Positions 10,333-19,204 of a stretch of 64,000 nt of DNA are shown one piece after another. The stretch spans positions 310,001 to 374,000 of the forward strand of contig JADJPQ010000004.1 in assembly GCA_016713175.1 (NCBI GenBank), given 5' to 3'. Origin of the DNA: Planctomycetota bacterium. Its GTDB lineage: Bacteria > Planctomycetota > UBA1135 > UBA2386. The translations under genes and the position numbers were made by a program. Below the pieces are notes generated by a model, which worked only from the letters and a program-made list of their open reading frames with translations, was not told the DNA's origin and made no database searches. Each line of letters starts with the position of its first letter. Position 1 is the stretch's first letter.

Positions 10333-11382
10333 ATGTCGCGACGTTCGGCCATCGTCATGCTCGCGCTGGCTGCCGGCGCCTGCGTGTCGGTGCCGATCGT
10401 CGGCGACCCGCTGACCCTGCCCGATGGCCTCGGGCAGGGTGTCGTGATCCCGATCGGCGAGCCGATCGATGAATCACAGCTGCCGTTGGTGGCGGTCTAC
10501 CAGTCCGTGCTCGAACGGATGCAGGAGGCCTACGGTGGTCGGCTCGAGAAGACCGGCCCGCGGCGCCCGGATCTGCCGGCGCTGCGTGAACTGCTGGCGA
10601 CCTGGCACCGGCCCGACATCCCGGTGTGGGCCCGCGATCAGATCGACGGCTATGCCGCCGCGGCCGAAGGCTTGGCGTTCGAATTGCACGCCATCGCGCA
10701 CGGCAAGATCGCGTCACCGGGCGCCGACGGCGTCGGCGACGAGATCGGCGAGTCGTTGCGGCTGCAGATCGAACTGCCGGCGGCACCGACGCCGTTCGAC
10801 CTGAGCGGCGGTGACGCCGCCGGGGGCATCGCCTTCACGATTGCGCTCGAGATCGAAGACCTGTTCGTCGACGGCAGCACGCGGCAGCACGAGGACAGCA
10901 CGGTCGTCCGCTTGCCGGAGGATCTACGGCTGGCAGGCGGCGAGGGGCTGCGCCTGCCGTTCCTGGTCGAACTGACCGACACGGGCGCCGTGCGGCGGAC
11001 GATCCGGGTCCGTGCCGATCTGTTGCCCGGGTTCGTCCATCGCGAGGGGCGACGCTGTCCGGTCCGTCGCACGCCGGTGACGGCGATCGTGCACACCCAG
11101 TACCCGAGCGGTTTCGACAGCATCCGGCAACGACCGTTGCAGTCGCTGCAGGCCGGGATCGCGCGCGGTGATTCGGCGCACTTCCCGCACGTGTTCCTCG
11201 GCGCGCTGTTCGCCCAGGGTGACCAACGGCGACCGGCGGAGGCGGCGTTGATCGATCTGGTGCGGCTCGGCCGACCCGATCAGGCGCACGTCGCGATGGC
11301 GGCACTGCGGCACCTGACCGGCGTCGATGTCACCATCGGCGACCGCGAAGGCTGGCTCGCCTGGTGGCAGGCAAGGCAGTAA
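10333..11382 (+). CDS. Secreted or lipid-anchored protein of unknown function
   Basis: 349 residues, not recognised. The N-terminus MSRRSAIVMLALAAGACVSV is an export signal with a possible but non-canonical lipobox (AGAC). The rest has no transmembrane segment; it contains a helical part up to residue ~125, a beta-rich middle with alternating acidic and hydrophobic residues, and a C-terminal part (HVFLGALFAQGD... HVAMAALRHLTGVDV) resembling a HEAT-like helical repeat followed by WLAWW. It starts 10 bases after rpsA on the same strand, so it may be read through from that operon, though a functional tie is not implied. Confidence 0.75.
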   Translation: MSRRSAIVMLALAAGACVSVPIVGDPLTLPDGLGQGVVIPIGEPIDESQLPLVAVYQSVLERMQEAYGGRLEKTGPRRPDLPALRELLATWHRPDIPVWARDQIDGYAAAAEGLAFELHAIAHGKIASPGADGVGDEIGESLRLQIELPAAPTPFDLSGGDAAGGIAFTIALEIEDLFVDGSTRQHEDSTVVRLPEDLRLAGGEGLRLPFLVELTDTGAVRRTIRVRADLLPGFVHREGRRCPVRRTPVTAIVHTQYPSGFDSIRQRPLQSLQAGIARGDSAHFPHVFLGALFAQGDQRRPAEAALIDLVRLGRPDQAHVAMAALRHLTGVDVTIGDREGWLAWWQARQ

Positions 11383-11407
11383 GGCAGGGCCGTAACCGTC
11401 GCGCGGG

Positions 11408-12151
11408 TCACCTGGCCAGCGGGGCCGCCGGCAGCCCAAGCAGCTCGCTGACGCGCAGGAACTTGTAACCTTCGCGCTGCAGGTCCAGCACCGCCTCGAG
11501 TTTGGCGAGCACGCGCTTGTCGGCGTCGGCGATCGAGCGGTCGAAATCGTGCAGCAGCACGACCCCGCCGCCAGCCTTGCGCAACTGCTCGGCGAGCGCC
11601 TCCGGTGGCAGATCGGCGCCCAGGCGCGTGTCGTAGCTGTCGTGCGTCCACATGACGACCGGCGTCCGATGCCACAGCACGTAGGCGAGCGACAACAGGT
11701 TCAACTTCCCGAACGGTGGTCGGAAGGCGATCGTGTGGGCGTCGCGGCCGGTCAGTTCGCGCAGCCGGCGCCAGGCCTGCCAGGTGTCGACGATCCCGGT
11801 CCACGGCAGGGTGTAGACATGATGCACGTGCTCGTCGCCGTGCGAGCCGATCTCGTGACCGCGATCGCGGATCACGTCGACCAGATCCTCGTTGCCGCGC
11901 ACGTTGCGCCCGAGCAGGAAGAACGTCGCCGGCACCTGCGCCTGCTGCAATCGCTGCACGACCGACAGAGTCAGCAGTCGACCCGGGCCGTCATCGAACG
12001 TGATGGCGATGGCGTTGCGCTGTCGGCACAACCGCGCCAGGCGCCGCTTCTGATGCTGCAGGTAGACCCGCGGCAGCAGCACGTAGGCCATGGCCAGGGT
12101 GAGGACCCCGATCAGCACCATCCCGTAGTCAGGGTGTTCCGTCAGTGGCAT
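11408..12151 (-). CDS. Membrane-anchored polysaccharide deacetylase (NodB domain)
   Basis: Carbohydrate esterase family 4-type protein, 247 residues, with an N-terminal membrane anchor (VLIGVLTLAMAYVLLP) and a periplasmic catalytic domain. Motif 1 is ITFDDGPG (base and metal-binding Asp), motif 2 GSHGDEHVHH, motif 3 RPPFGKLN, motif 4 a modified MWTHDSYD and motif 5 LLHDFD. This set is typical of metal-dependent deacetylases acting on N-acetylated sugars such as peptidoglycan or exopolysaccharide; the actual substrate is unknown. Monocistronic, converging on the 10333-11382 gene. All key residues appear present. Confidence 0.85.
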   Translation of the reverse strand: MPLTEHPDYGMVLIGVLTLAMAYVLLPRVYLQHQKRRLARLCRQRNAIAITFDDGPGRLLTLSVVQRLQQAQVPATFFLLGRNVRGNEDLVDVIRDRGHEIGSHGDEHVHHVYTLPWTGIVDTWQAWRRLRELTGRDAHTIAFRPPFGKLNLLSLAYVLWHRTPVVMWTHDSYDTRLGADLPPEALAEQLRKAGGGVVLLHDFDRSIADADKRVLAKLEAVLDLQREGYKFLRVSELLGLPAAPLAR

Positions 12152-12274
12152 GCGGCCGAATCCATCCTACGCCGCCGGTGTCCTTCCGGCGAACATCCGG
12201 CAAAGCCAGTTGTCGGAAAACCCGGCGCTCGCGCTGAACTCCTTCGCCGATGTCGTCGGCGCCACCCGGCGGAA

Positions 12275-13765
12275 CTACTTCTTGCCGTGTTCGATCAACG
12301 CCCACTTGCGCAGGTAGTCGAAGTCGGGCGACTGATCGAGGTCATGGCATTCGGTGCAGACCGTCGACGGCAGGCCGCCGCCGACCTTGCCGAGCCTGGT
12401 CGTGCCGTTGGTTCGGACGTGTTCGCTGGCCGGGCCATGGCACCGTTCGCAGCCGACCGCGACGAGGTCGGGGGTGTCAGCGAACGTCTTGAACCCGCCG
12501 ACTTCGCGGTAGCCGACGACATGGCAGCTGACGCAGTCGGGGTAATGGGTCACCGGCCAGCCGTAGCGGGCGGCGTTGGTCTCGGCTTCCTCCAGCGTGG
12601 CCCAGGCTTTGGCGTGCCGGGTCGGCTGCCACTTGGTGTAGTCGTCGGCATGGCAGGCCTGACAGGCTTCGGAGCCGACATAGCTGGCGCCAGTCGCCGT
12701 CGGTCGGGTGCCAGCCATGGCTGCCAGCACCTTCTCGTCCTTCACGGTCTGCCGGTGGTTCATCAGCACGGCGCGGACGTCGGGGTCCTCCTGCGCTCCG
12801 GGCTTGGTCTGACTGCCCGCCAGCGGGATCGGGAAGTAGGAGACCCGCGCCTTGCCATCGATCCGCGCCAGTTTCAGTTCGAGCAGCACGCGCCCGCGGA
12901 TGCCCGGATAGACGATCGGCACCGTGCCGACGAACTCCGGTTGCGCCGGCGGCTCGCTGACGCCGCCGTCCATGCAGACCAGCAGGTCGGGCGGCGGGTT
13001 CAGCGTCGGCGCCAGCTTGCGGGCCACTTCGGCGACGTCGTGCACCATCAACACCCGCAGCGTGGCGGGATCCGCGCCGGCCAATGCGCGCGTCCAGGCC
13101 GCCGCGGGCTCGAGCACGGTGACCTGCGCCGGTTCCTGGCGCAAGGTGTCGGGGATCCGGCCCGTCAGCGAGCCGATCCGGATCGTGTGATCGCGGACCT
13201 TCTTCTCGACGAACGGCACCGCCGGGAAGCTCGGGTCTTTGCTGTCCAGATCGCTGGCGACGACGCGGGGGTGCTTCTTGCCGTCGCTGCCTTGTTGGTA
13301 GGCGGACAGCAGGCCGCTCCAATCGGCATACGGCAGTTCGAGATCCTGCGCCCCGACGCCGATCGCGTCGTAGGCGGTCCGCATCATCAACAGCACTTCG
13401 GCGGCAGCGAAGAACTTGTGCAGGTCGATCGCCGAGCCGCCTTCGACCAGGTTGCCGCCCTCGAGCAGCAGGTCGTAGCCAGGGCTCTGTCCGACGTGGA
13501 ACATCCGCCGACCGAGACCGCCGAGCTGGCCGCTGGCGCAGCCGCACGGCTCGAGCCGGCCGTTCAGGTTGCCGGATACGCAGAGGCGCACGAAGTCGAC
13601 GCCGACCGGGATGGCCGGCTGCGGGTCCTGCGGTGGATGGCTCGCCGGGGTCCGCGCGACGGCGGCGCCGGGATCCTGCCGTTCGCCGCATTGGACCAGC
13701 GTGGCGATGGCGGTGGCGGTCAACAGGGCGGTCAGCAGCAGCGGCAGCGGAGTGATCTGCTTCAT
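12275..13765 (-). CDS. Nucleotidase-like protein fused to a tetrahaem cytochrome c554-type domain
   Basis: 496 residues. The N-terminus is a lipoprotein-like signal (LLTALLTATAIATLVQC). Residues ~55-330 resemble the 5'-nucleotidase/metallophosphatase fold in degenerate form: GNLNGRLEPCGCASGQLGGL at the start and VLMVHDVAEVA in the middle, but the usual metal-binding DxH and GNHE motifs are not obvious. The C-terminal 130 residues carry four haem motifs, CQACH, CVSCH, CERCH and CTECH, with SEACQACHADDYTKWQPTRHA typical of cytochrome c554-like domains. Its ATG overlaps the stop of the DUF1573-like lipoprotein by 4 bases. Role unknown; an extracytoplasmic redox function is likely. Confidence 0.8.
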   Translation of the reverse strand: MKQITPLPLLLTALLTATAIATLVQCGERQDPGAAVARTPASHPPQDPQPAIPVGVDFVRLCVSGNLNGRLEPCGCASGQLGGLGRRMFHVGQSPGYDLLLEGGNLVEGGSAIDLHKFFAAAEVLLMMRTAYDAIGVGAQDLELPYADWSGLLSAYQQGSDGKKHPRVVASDLDSKDPSFPAVPFVEKKVRDHTIRIGSLTGRIPDTLRQEPAQVTVLEPAAAWTRALAGADPATLRVLMVHDVAEVARKLAPTLNPPPDLLVCMDGGVSEPPAQPEFVGTVPIVYPGIRGRVLLELKLARIDGKARVSYFPIPLAGSQTKPGAQEDPDVRAVLMNHRQTVKDEKVLAAMAGTRPTATGASYVGSEACQACHADDYTKWQPTRHAKAWATLEEAETNAARYGWPVTHYPDCVSCHVVGYREVGGFKTFADTPDLVAVGCERCHGPASEHVRTNGTTRLGKVGGGLPSTVCTECHDLDQSPDFDYLRKWALIEHGKK

Positions 13766-14895
13766 GGGCGCGGGACGTGGAAAGCTACGATCTCGATCGG
13801 CAGGAACGGGCCGGCTTGTCGATCTTTTGCCAGCACCAGTCGGCCACGGAAGTTGCCGCTGGCACCGCCGAGGGCGCGAATGCCGACCCGGTGACTGCGC
13901 GGATCGCCAGCGATCGGCGCCAGTCGGACTTCGAAGCGGTCGTGGGCATCGCGCCCCTGTTCGTCGACGAATTCGGCGATGACGAACTCCGGCGCGCGCC
14001 GGCGATCGTGATCGGTCACCAGGACCGACTGGCTGGCCAGCGCCGATTCGGGCTGCGGCGGGCCCAGGTCACCGCGCAACGAGATCTTCGCGAACGGTGT
14101 CGCCTCGAGGTCGGGCACCACCTTGCCGACGGCGGCCAGCTGCACGACGTAGCCGTCCGGCAGGTCGGTGGCGACCCGGACCAGCGCGCGGAACGGCCCC
14201 AGGTCGCCCGCGGCGGGCGTCCAGGTGGCGCGCAGGACCGTGCGTTCGCCTTCCGGTTCGAGCAACAGCCGGACGCGCGGGTCGTCACAGATGGCCGGTC
14301 CGAAGGCGATCGCGCGGTCCGGCAGGTCGCTGCGCAGCGTGGTCAGCACCTGCTTGTCGGTGCCAGTCGGTACCCGTTCGAAGTCGAGCACGGCGAACGG
14401 CTGCAGCTTGACCGGCGCATCGATGCCGAACCGGAACACCAGGGGCCAACGGATCCGGCGCAGCGCGGCGTCGGGGCCCTGCACCGGCTGCAACTCGACC
14501 GTGGCGTGGCTCTGCACCGGCGCCAGGTCGACGGGCTCCTTCTGCACGGTGTCGATCTGCACGGTGATCACCAGCTGTTCGCCGTCGCGCGCGGCGAACT
14601 CGGACAGCGGCTGGCCGGTGATCGAGCGGACGGTGCCATCGGCGGCGCGCAAGGCCATGGTCGAATGCGCGCACGAACAGTCGGCGCGGACCCCGACCGC
14701 GACGTAGTCGCCGAAGCTCCGGGTATCGAGGACGAACTGGTGTTCCGCGGCCTGGCCATGCCGAATGACGCCGAAATCGTGCAACAGGGCCTTGGGCGCT
14801 GCCGGCGGGTCTTGGGGCAGCGGCAATGCCGGAAGCGCTTTCGGATCGCCGCAGGCACCGAGGGTCAGGAGCAGCACGAGCGAGCACGCACGCAT
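13762..14895 (-). CDS. DUF1573-like lipoprotein
   Basis: 377 residues with a lipoprotein signal (MRACSLVLLLTLGACGD). The first mature domain matches the DUF1573 pattern by eye: HDFGVIRHGQAAEHQFVL followed by a Cys-containing CSCAHST segment. Two or more further beta-sandwich-like regions follow without known motifs. Such domains occur in exported proteins of Bacteroidota and Planctomycetota and have no established biochemical role. The start at 14895 is the first ATG that gives a proper signal peptide; the open frame extends upstream but without one. It is the first gene of a two-gene operon with the haem protein at 12275-13765. Confidence 0.75.
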   Translation of the reverse strand: MRACSLVLLLTLGACGDPKALPALPLPQDPPAAPKALLHDFGVIRHGQAAEHQFVLDTRSFGDYVAVGVRADCSCAHSTMALRAADGTVRSITGQPLSEFAARDGEQLVITVQIDTVQKEPVDLAPVQSHATVELQPVQGPDAALRRIRWPLVFRFGIDAPVKLQPFAVLDFERVPTGTDKQVLTTLRSDLPDRAIAFGPAICDDPRVRLLLEPEGERTVLRATWTPAAGDLGPFRALVRVATDLPDGYVVQLAAVGKVVPDLEATPFAKISLRGDLGPPQPESALASQSVLVTDHDRRRAPEFVIAEFVDEQGRDAHDRFEVRLAPIAGDPRSHRVGIRALGGASGNFRGRLVLAKDRQAGPFLPIEIVAFHVPRP

Positions 14896-14973
14896 GGCGG
14901 CGGATAGTAGCGGAGCGCGGTCCGGGTACGGACGCCCGGCCCGTACGCCAACGCAACCGGGTCGGCAAAGACA

Positions 14974-15004
14974 CCGGGCCGGCCTCGCATCGAGGTCGGC
15001 CCGG
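14974..15004 (-). terminator. Strong GC hairpin in the 14896-15169 gap
   Basis: An almost perfect inverted repeat of 14 bases per arm around CAT (one mismatch), lying 166 bases downstream of the stop of the response-regulator gene. In the leftward direction it is followed by TGTCTTTGCC, only a weak T-tract. It could end transcription of the amidase-kinase-regulator operon or act upstream of the DUF1573-like gene. I see no gene in the rest of the 274-base gap. Confidence 0.4.
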
Positions 15005-15169
15005 CTGCAAGGCTCCAGGTCAGGGAGACTGGGAACGGGAAGCAACGGCGATGCCAGGTCGAGGGCCGCGGCGTGCACGCGCTGGCAACGGCCGCTGGCC
15101 AAGATCGCCGGACCCGCAGGCCTCCGGGTATGGCAGCGGCGCCATGGCACCCCTGCGCTGCTGCCGTGG

Positions 15170-16570
15170 TCAGTCGGGCAGGCCATGCCGCTTCAGCTTG
15201 CGATGCAGCGTCGTGTAGTCGATCTGCAGCGCGCGGGCGGCGGCGGCCTTGTTGCCGTTCGCGTCGGCGATCGCCTGTTGCAGCAGCCTGGCCTCGAGCT
15301 GGTCGTTGGCCCGCCGCAGGTGCTCGGCAAGCGGCAGCGGCGTCTCGCCGAGTGCCTGGCCACCGGCCGGGCTGCCCGCCGACGCGATGCCCGGGTCAAC
15401 CAGGGCGCCGGCGCTCAGATCGAGATCGCACGCGTCCAATCGCGGTGAGGTGCACAGCAGAACGGCGCGTCGGATCACGTTGCGCAGCTCGCGCAGATTG
15501 CCGGGCCAGTCGTGGGTGGTCAGCAGCGCGGATGCCGCCGGCAGCAGGTCCTGCACGTGGCGGCCCATTTCGGCGTTGGCTTCGGCGATGAAGATCCGGG
15601 CGAAGTGCAACACGTCTTCGCGCCGTTCCCGCAATGGCGGCAAGCGCAGCGCGAACTCGGCCAGCCGGTGGTACAGATCGACGCGGAAGCGGCCGGCCCG
15701 GACGTCGGCTTCGAGGGCCGCGTTGGTCGCCGCCAGCAGCCGGGCGGTGAACGGCACCGGTTCGCTGCCGCCGACCGGCGTCACCGCCCGTTCTTGCAGG
15801 GCGCGCAGCAGCTTGGCCTGCAGCGGTGGCGGCAGGTTGCCGATCTCGTCGAGGAACAGCGAGCCGCCGTCGGCCATCTGGAACAAGCCGGGCCGATCGC
15901 GATCGGCGCCGGTGAAGGCGCCGCGGCGATGACCGAACAACTGACTCTCCATCAACGGTTCGGGCAGGGCGCCGCAGTCGATCGCGACGAACGGTCCGCC
16001 GGCGACCGGCGAGCAGCGGTGCAACGCCCGCGCCACGACTTCCTTGCCGGTGCCCGACTCGCCGACGATCAGCACCGCCAGCGAAGGCTGCGGTGCCACC
16101 AGTTCGATCGTGCGCCGCAGGTTCTGCGCCACCACACTGGGACCGAAGTCGAGTTGTCTGGTCTGCAGCGAATTGCGCAGTTCGTGCACCTGCCGGCGCA
16201 GCGCGTGCTGCTCGGCGGCCCGCTGTACGGTGTGCAGCAGACGTTCCTGATCGAACGGCTTGGCCTGCCAGTCGAACGCACCTTCCTTGATCGCGCCGAC
16301 GGCGGTGGCGATGTCCTCGACCGCGGACAACAGGATGACCGGCAGATCCGGCAGTTCCTTGCGGATGTGCTGCAGCAGCTGCGTGCCATTGAGGCCGGGC
16401 ATGCGCACGTCGGAGAGCACGACGTCGGGGTTGACGGTCGGCAGCGCGGTGCGTGCCGCCATGCCGTCGGCGGCCTCGGTCACCGCAAAGCCGGCGTCCT
16501 CGAACAGGCTGCGCAGCACCCAGCGCAGGTCGCGTTCATCGTCGACGATCAGGATCCGAGGCTTGGTCAT
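15170..16570 (-). CDS. NtrC-family sigma-54-dependent response regulator
   Basis: 466 residues: receiver domain with DDE and the phospho-acceptor Asp in VVLSDVRMPG (residue ~53), then the AAA+ domain with Walker A GESGTGKE, the sigma-54 contact loop GAFTGA intact, Walker B GGSLFLDEIG and the arginine finger region RFRVDLYHRL. The C-terminal Fis-type helix-turn-helix is NGNKAAAARALQIDYTTLHRKLKRHG. It should activate transcription by sigma-54 RNA polymerase. It overlaps the sensor kinase gene by 4 bases, so the two form a pair. The start at 16570 fits the receiver fold exactly. Linker near residue 400 is Pro/Ala/Gly-rich. Confidence 0.93.
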   Translation of the reverse strand: MTKPRILIVDDERDLRWVLRSLFEDAGFAVTEAADGMAARTALPTVNPDVVLSDVRMPGLNGTQLLQHIRKELPDLPVILLSAVEDIATAVGAIKEGAFDWQAKPFDQERLLHTVQRAAEQHALRRQVHELRNSLQTRQLDFGPSVVAQNLRRTIELVAPQPSLAVLIVGESGTGKEVVARALHRCSPVAGGPFVAIDCGALPEPLMESQLFGHRRGAFTGADRDRPGLFQMADGGSLFLDEIGNLPPPLQAKLLRALQERAVTPVGGSEPVPFTARLLAATNAALEADVRAGRFRVDLYHRLAEFALRLPPLRERREDVLHFARIFIAEANAEMGRHVQDLLPAASALLTTHDWPGNLRELRNVIRRAVLLCTSPRLDACDLDLSAGALVDPGIASAGSPAGGQALGETPLPLAEHLRRANDQLEARLLQQAIADANGNKAAAARALQIDYTTLHRKLKRHGLPD

Positions 16571-17859
16571 CGCGGCGCCCCGAGCGGTTGTCGCTCCGGC
16601 TGCGGCGTCGACGCCAGCGGCAGCAGCAGCAGTGCGCGGGCACCGCCGCGCCGGCGCGGCGTGATGCCGAGCCGGCCGCCCATCTCGAGCGCGATCCGTC
16701 GGCAACTGAGGAGGCCGAGGCCGGTGCCATCCGGTTTGGTGGTGAAGAACGGCGTGAACAGCTGGCGGCGGACGTTCTCGGGCAGACCACAGCCGCGATC
16801 GTCCACGGCGATCGCGACGGCGCCGAGTGCCGGATGACAACGCGTGCGCACCGCGATCGTGTCGCCGGCCCTGGACGCCTGCATCGCGTTCAACACCAGG
16901 TTCAGCAGGGTCTGCTGCAGCAGCGCGCGGTCGCCGCGCACGATCGCGCCGGTGGTCCGTGGCGACGAGATCGTCAGTTGCAGCCGCCGCGACTCGACCA
17001 GCACCAGCGCCAGCACGTCGCGGACCACGGTGTCGATTGCCGTCGATCTCGCGCCGGCGCGCGGCGGCCGCCCCAGGTCGATCAGCGCGGTGATCGTCTT
17101 GTCGGCGCGATCGATGCTGCGGCGCAGCACCTCGATGTGCTCCTTGACCTCGTCAGCACTGCGCGCGCGACGGCCGAGGGAATCGGCGGTGCCGCGGATG
17201 ATCGCCAGCGGGTTGCGCAGGTCGTGGGCGACGCCGGCCGCCAGTTCGCCGAGCAGGCCAAGGCGGTCGGCTTCGACCAGCCGCGCCTCCATCCGCGAAC
17301 GCGCGTGTTCGGCGTCCTGCAGCCGGCCGTGCGTCCACGCGAAACGCTGGCGCAGCAGCCGGTGACTCTCCAGTACCGTGGGCAGCCAGGACATCAGCCC
17401 GAAGGCGATCAGCGTCAGCCCGAGCAGGAAGAACGCGCCACGCTCACAGACCACCTGCAGTTGTTGCAGTGCCGGCGACTGTGCGGCGAGGCCCAGGAGC
17501 GCGATCGCCGAACTGGTCGCGAAACCGGCGGCCAGCACCAGGAACCCGGACTCGATCCACCGCATCGGCAAGCCGCGCAGATCGGCGTAGCGACGACCGA
17601 TCCCGCGGAAGAACCAATACAGCAGCGCGAACCACGACGGGCGCAGCACCGCGTCGGCCAGCGGCACGCCGGTCAGCGACGCCAGCAGGACGGTGTGCAC
17701 CGTCAGCAGTGCGCAGGGCAGCATGGTACCTGGCAGCAGCCCCGCGCCACCCGACGCGGGTGGTGTTGTGACCTCGCGTTCGCCGGACACCTCGTCGCTA
17801 TCGGCAGTCCGAGACGCGGTGGGTGAGTCGGCGGCGGGCGGACGGCTGCGCCGCGGCAC
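16567..17859 (-). CDS. Membrane sensor histidine kinase
   Basis: 430 residues. Hydrophobic segments between residues ~45 and ~155 give three to four membrane spans with little extracytoplasmic sequence, so the signal is probably sensed in or near the membrane. A coiled-coil-like stretch leads to the H-box GELAAGVAHDLRNPLAIIRG (phospho-acceptor His), then the N-box LLNLVLNAMQAS, DDRGCGLPENVRRQLF (G1), FTPFFTTKPDGTGLGLLSC (F and G2). This is the NtrB/ZraS-like class that partners sigma-54 activators. It lies 16 bases downstream of the amidase gene and overlaps the regulator gene by 4 bases. Confidence 0.92.
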   Translation of the reverse strand: MPRRSRPPAADSPTASRTADSDEVSGEREVTTPPASGGAGLLPGTMLPCALLTVHTVLLASLTGVPLADAVLRPSWFALLYWFFRGIGRRYADLRGLPMRWIESGFLVLAAGFATSSAIALLGLAAQSPALQQLQVVCERGAFFLLGLTLIAFGLMSWLPTVLESHRLLRQRFAWTHGRLQDAEHARSRMEARLVEADRLGLLGELAAGVAHDLRNPLAIIRGTADSLGRRARSADEVKEHIEVLRRSIDRADKTITALIDLGRPPRAGARSTAIDTVVRDVLALVLVESRRLQLTISSPRTTGAIVRGDRALLQQTLLNLVLNAMQASRAGDTIAVRTRCHPALGAVAIAVDDRGCGLPENVRRQLFTPFFTTKPDGTGLGLLSCRRIALEMGGRLGITPRRRGGARALLLLPLASTPQPERQPLGAPR

Positions 17860-17875
17860 CGGCGACGTGGTCGTT

Positions 17876-18970
17876 CTATCGGGCGGCGGCAGCGACCCGG
17901 CCGGAACCGGTGCCGGCGCGCAGCTCGGCCGCCAGGCGCTGGACGATCGGAATCAGGTTCGGCCCCGGACACTCGGTCTGCACGAAGTCGCGGTGGCAGT
18001 GGATCGCGTCGCTGCCGAACCGATGGCGCGCGGCCAGGTCGTGGACGAGGCCGCGCAAGGCCGCGACCTGCGCATCGGTCGGGCGTTGTCCCTGCCGATC
18101 GCGGACGAAGTTGCCGAGCAGGCAGATGCCGATGTTGCCCACATTGTTGTGGTCGCGGGCGTGGGCTCCCTGCCAACGGATGTCGCGACCCTCCCAGACG
18201 CGGCCGGCCGGATCGATCAGATAGTGGTAGCCGACGTCGCCGTACTCGCGGGACTGCATGTGCGAACGCTGGATCACCCGCAGTTGAGCCGCACAGGCCG
18301 AGGTCGTCGTCTCGCGGAACCACAGCGCCGAGTGGTGCACGGTCAGCCGATAGATCTTGCCCATCGGCTTCATCCGACCGGCAATGGCCGGCGTCGGCTG
18401 CCAGGCGCTGCGCTTTTGGATCACGACCTGGGCGCCTGCGGCGGGGGTGGCGACGGCATCCTTGGCGACCGGCTCCGGCGCGGGCAGCCGGCGGCGCAGT
18501 TCGGGGTCCAGGGCGAGCTCGGTGGCGCGCTCGCGATCGAAGGCGCCGCGTTCAGGCTGGCCGAGTGCGGCGAACGACTCGGCGCGGATGTAGCGGGCCC
18601 AGGCCTCGGCGGCGGGTGACGGGCGATCGGCGCCCCACAGCACTTCGGCGACGGCGTCGATGGCCTCCTGCGGGCGACCGCGCTGCAGGTGGATCCAGCC
18701 GCGCCGCAGGCGACCCGGAGGCGAACGATCGGCCGCCAGCTCGGCCAGTTCGAGTTCGGCATCGCCGCGGACGGGCGCCAACAGGTAGCTGGCGGACAGC
18801 ACCGGCGGTGGCGTTGCCGCGTTGCGGGAGGCTGGCGTTCGCGTCGCGCAGCCCACCAGCGTGGCGAGCAGCGCGGCGAGGCCGCAACGGAGGCGGCGCC
18901 CGGTGCCGGCGCGTACGAGGCGGTGACCACCGGCGGCCGGTGTGGCGGAATGCGGCAGAATCGTCGACAA
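17876..18970 (-). CDS. N-acetylmuramoyl-L-alanine amidase (Amidase_2/PGRP fold), lipoprotein
   Basis: Zinc amidase that cleaves the bond between MurNAc and the peptide stem. About 364 residues: lipoprotein signal (LAALLATLVGC), a helical TPR-like region (GRPQEAIDAVAEVL... AEAWARYIRAESFAALG), then the amidase domain with zinc ligand candidates in RLTVHHSAL, CHRDFVQTECPG and the conserved GYHYLIDPAGRVWEGR and NVGNIGICLLGNF. Start: a TTG at 18970 preceded by GGAGG at 5-base spacing gives the signal peptide the right length; this is a rare start codon, chosen for its ribosome binding site. First gene of the operon with the sensor kinase and NtrC-like regulator, suggesting a response to envelope state. 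Confidence 0.85.
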   Translation of the reverse strand: MSTILPHSATPAAGGHRLVRAGTGRRLRCGLAALLATLVGCATRTPASRNAATPPPVLSASYLLAPVRGDAELELAELAADRSPPGRLRRGWIHLQRGRPQEAIDAVAEVLWGADRPSPAAEAWARYIRAESFAALGQPERGAFDRERATELALDPELRRRLPAPEPVAKDAVATPAAGAQVVIQKRSAWQPTPAIAGRMKPMGKIYRLTVHHSALWFRETTTSACAAQLRVIQRSHMQSREYGDVGYHYLIDPAGRVWEGRDIRWQGAHARDHNNVGNIGICLLGNFVRDRQGQRPTDAQVAALRGLVHDLAARHRFGSDAIHCHRDFVQTECPGPNLIPIVQRLAAELRAGTGSGRVAAAAR

Positions 18971-19204
18971 GGGAACCTCCAGCCGACGGCCCGGGGACCA
19001 GTTCCGGGACCGAGTCGGCGCCAGTATCGGTGACGGAGCGTAGCGGCAAGTCGGTGCCGGTGCCATCGGACGTTCCGACCGGTCGGGCGTCGCCAGCCCC
19101 CGTCCGTGCCGTTCGCGGCAACATCGCCGCGCGGTGATCGAGCTCAGGCCGGACACCCGGCGTGCCGATAGCTGCCGGGTCCGCACTTCAAGGGACAAGA
19201 CCAC

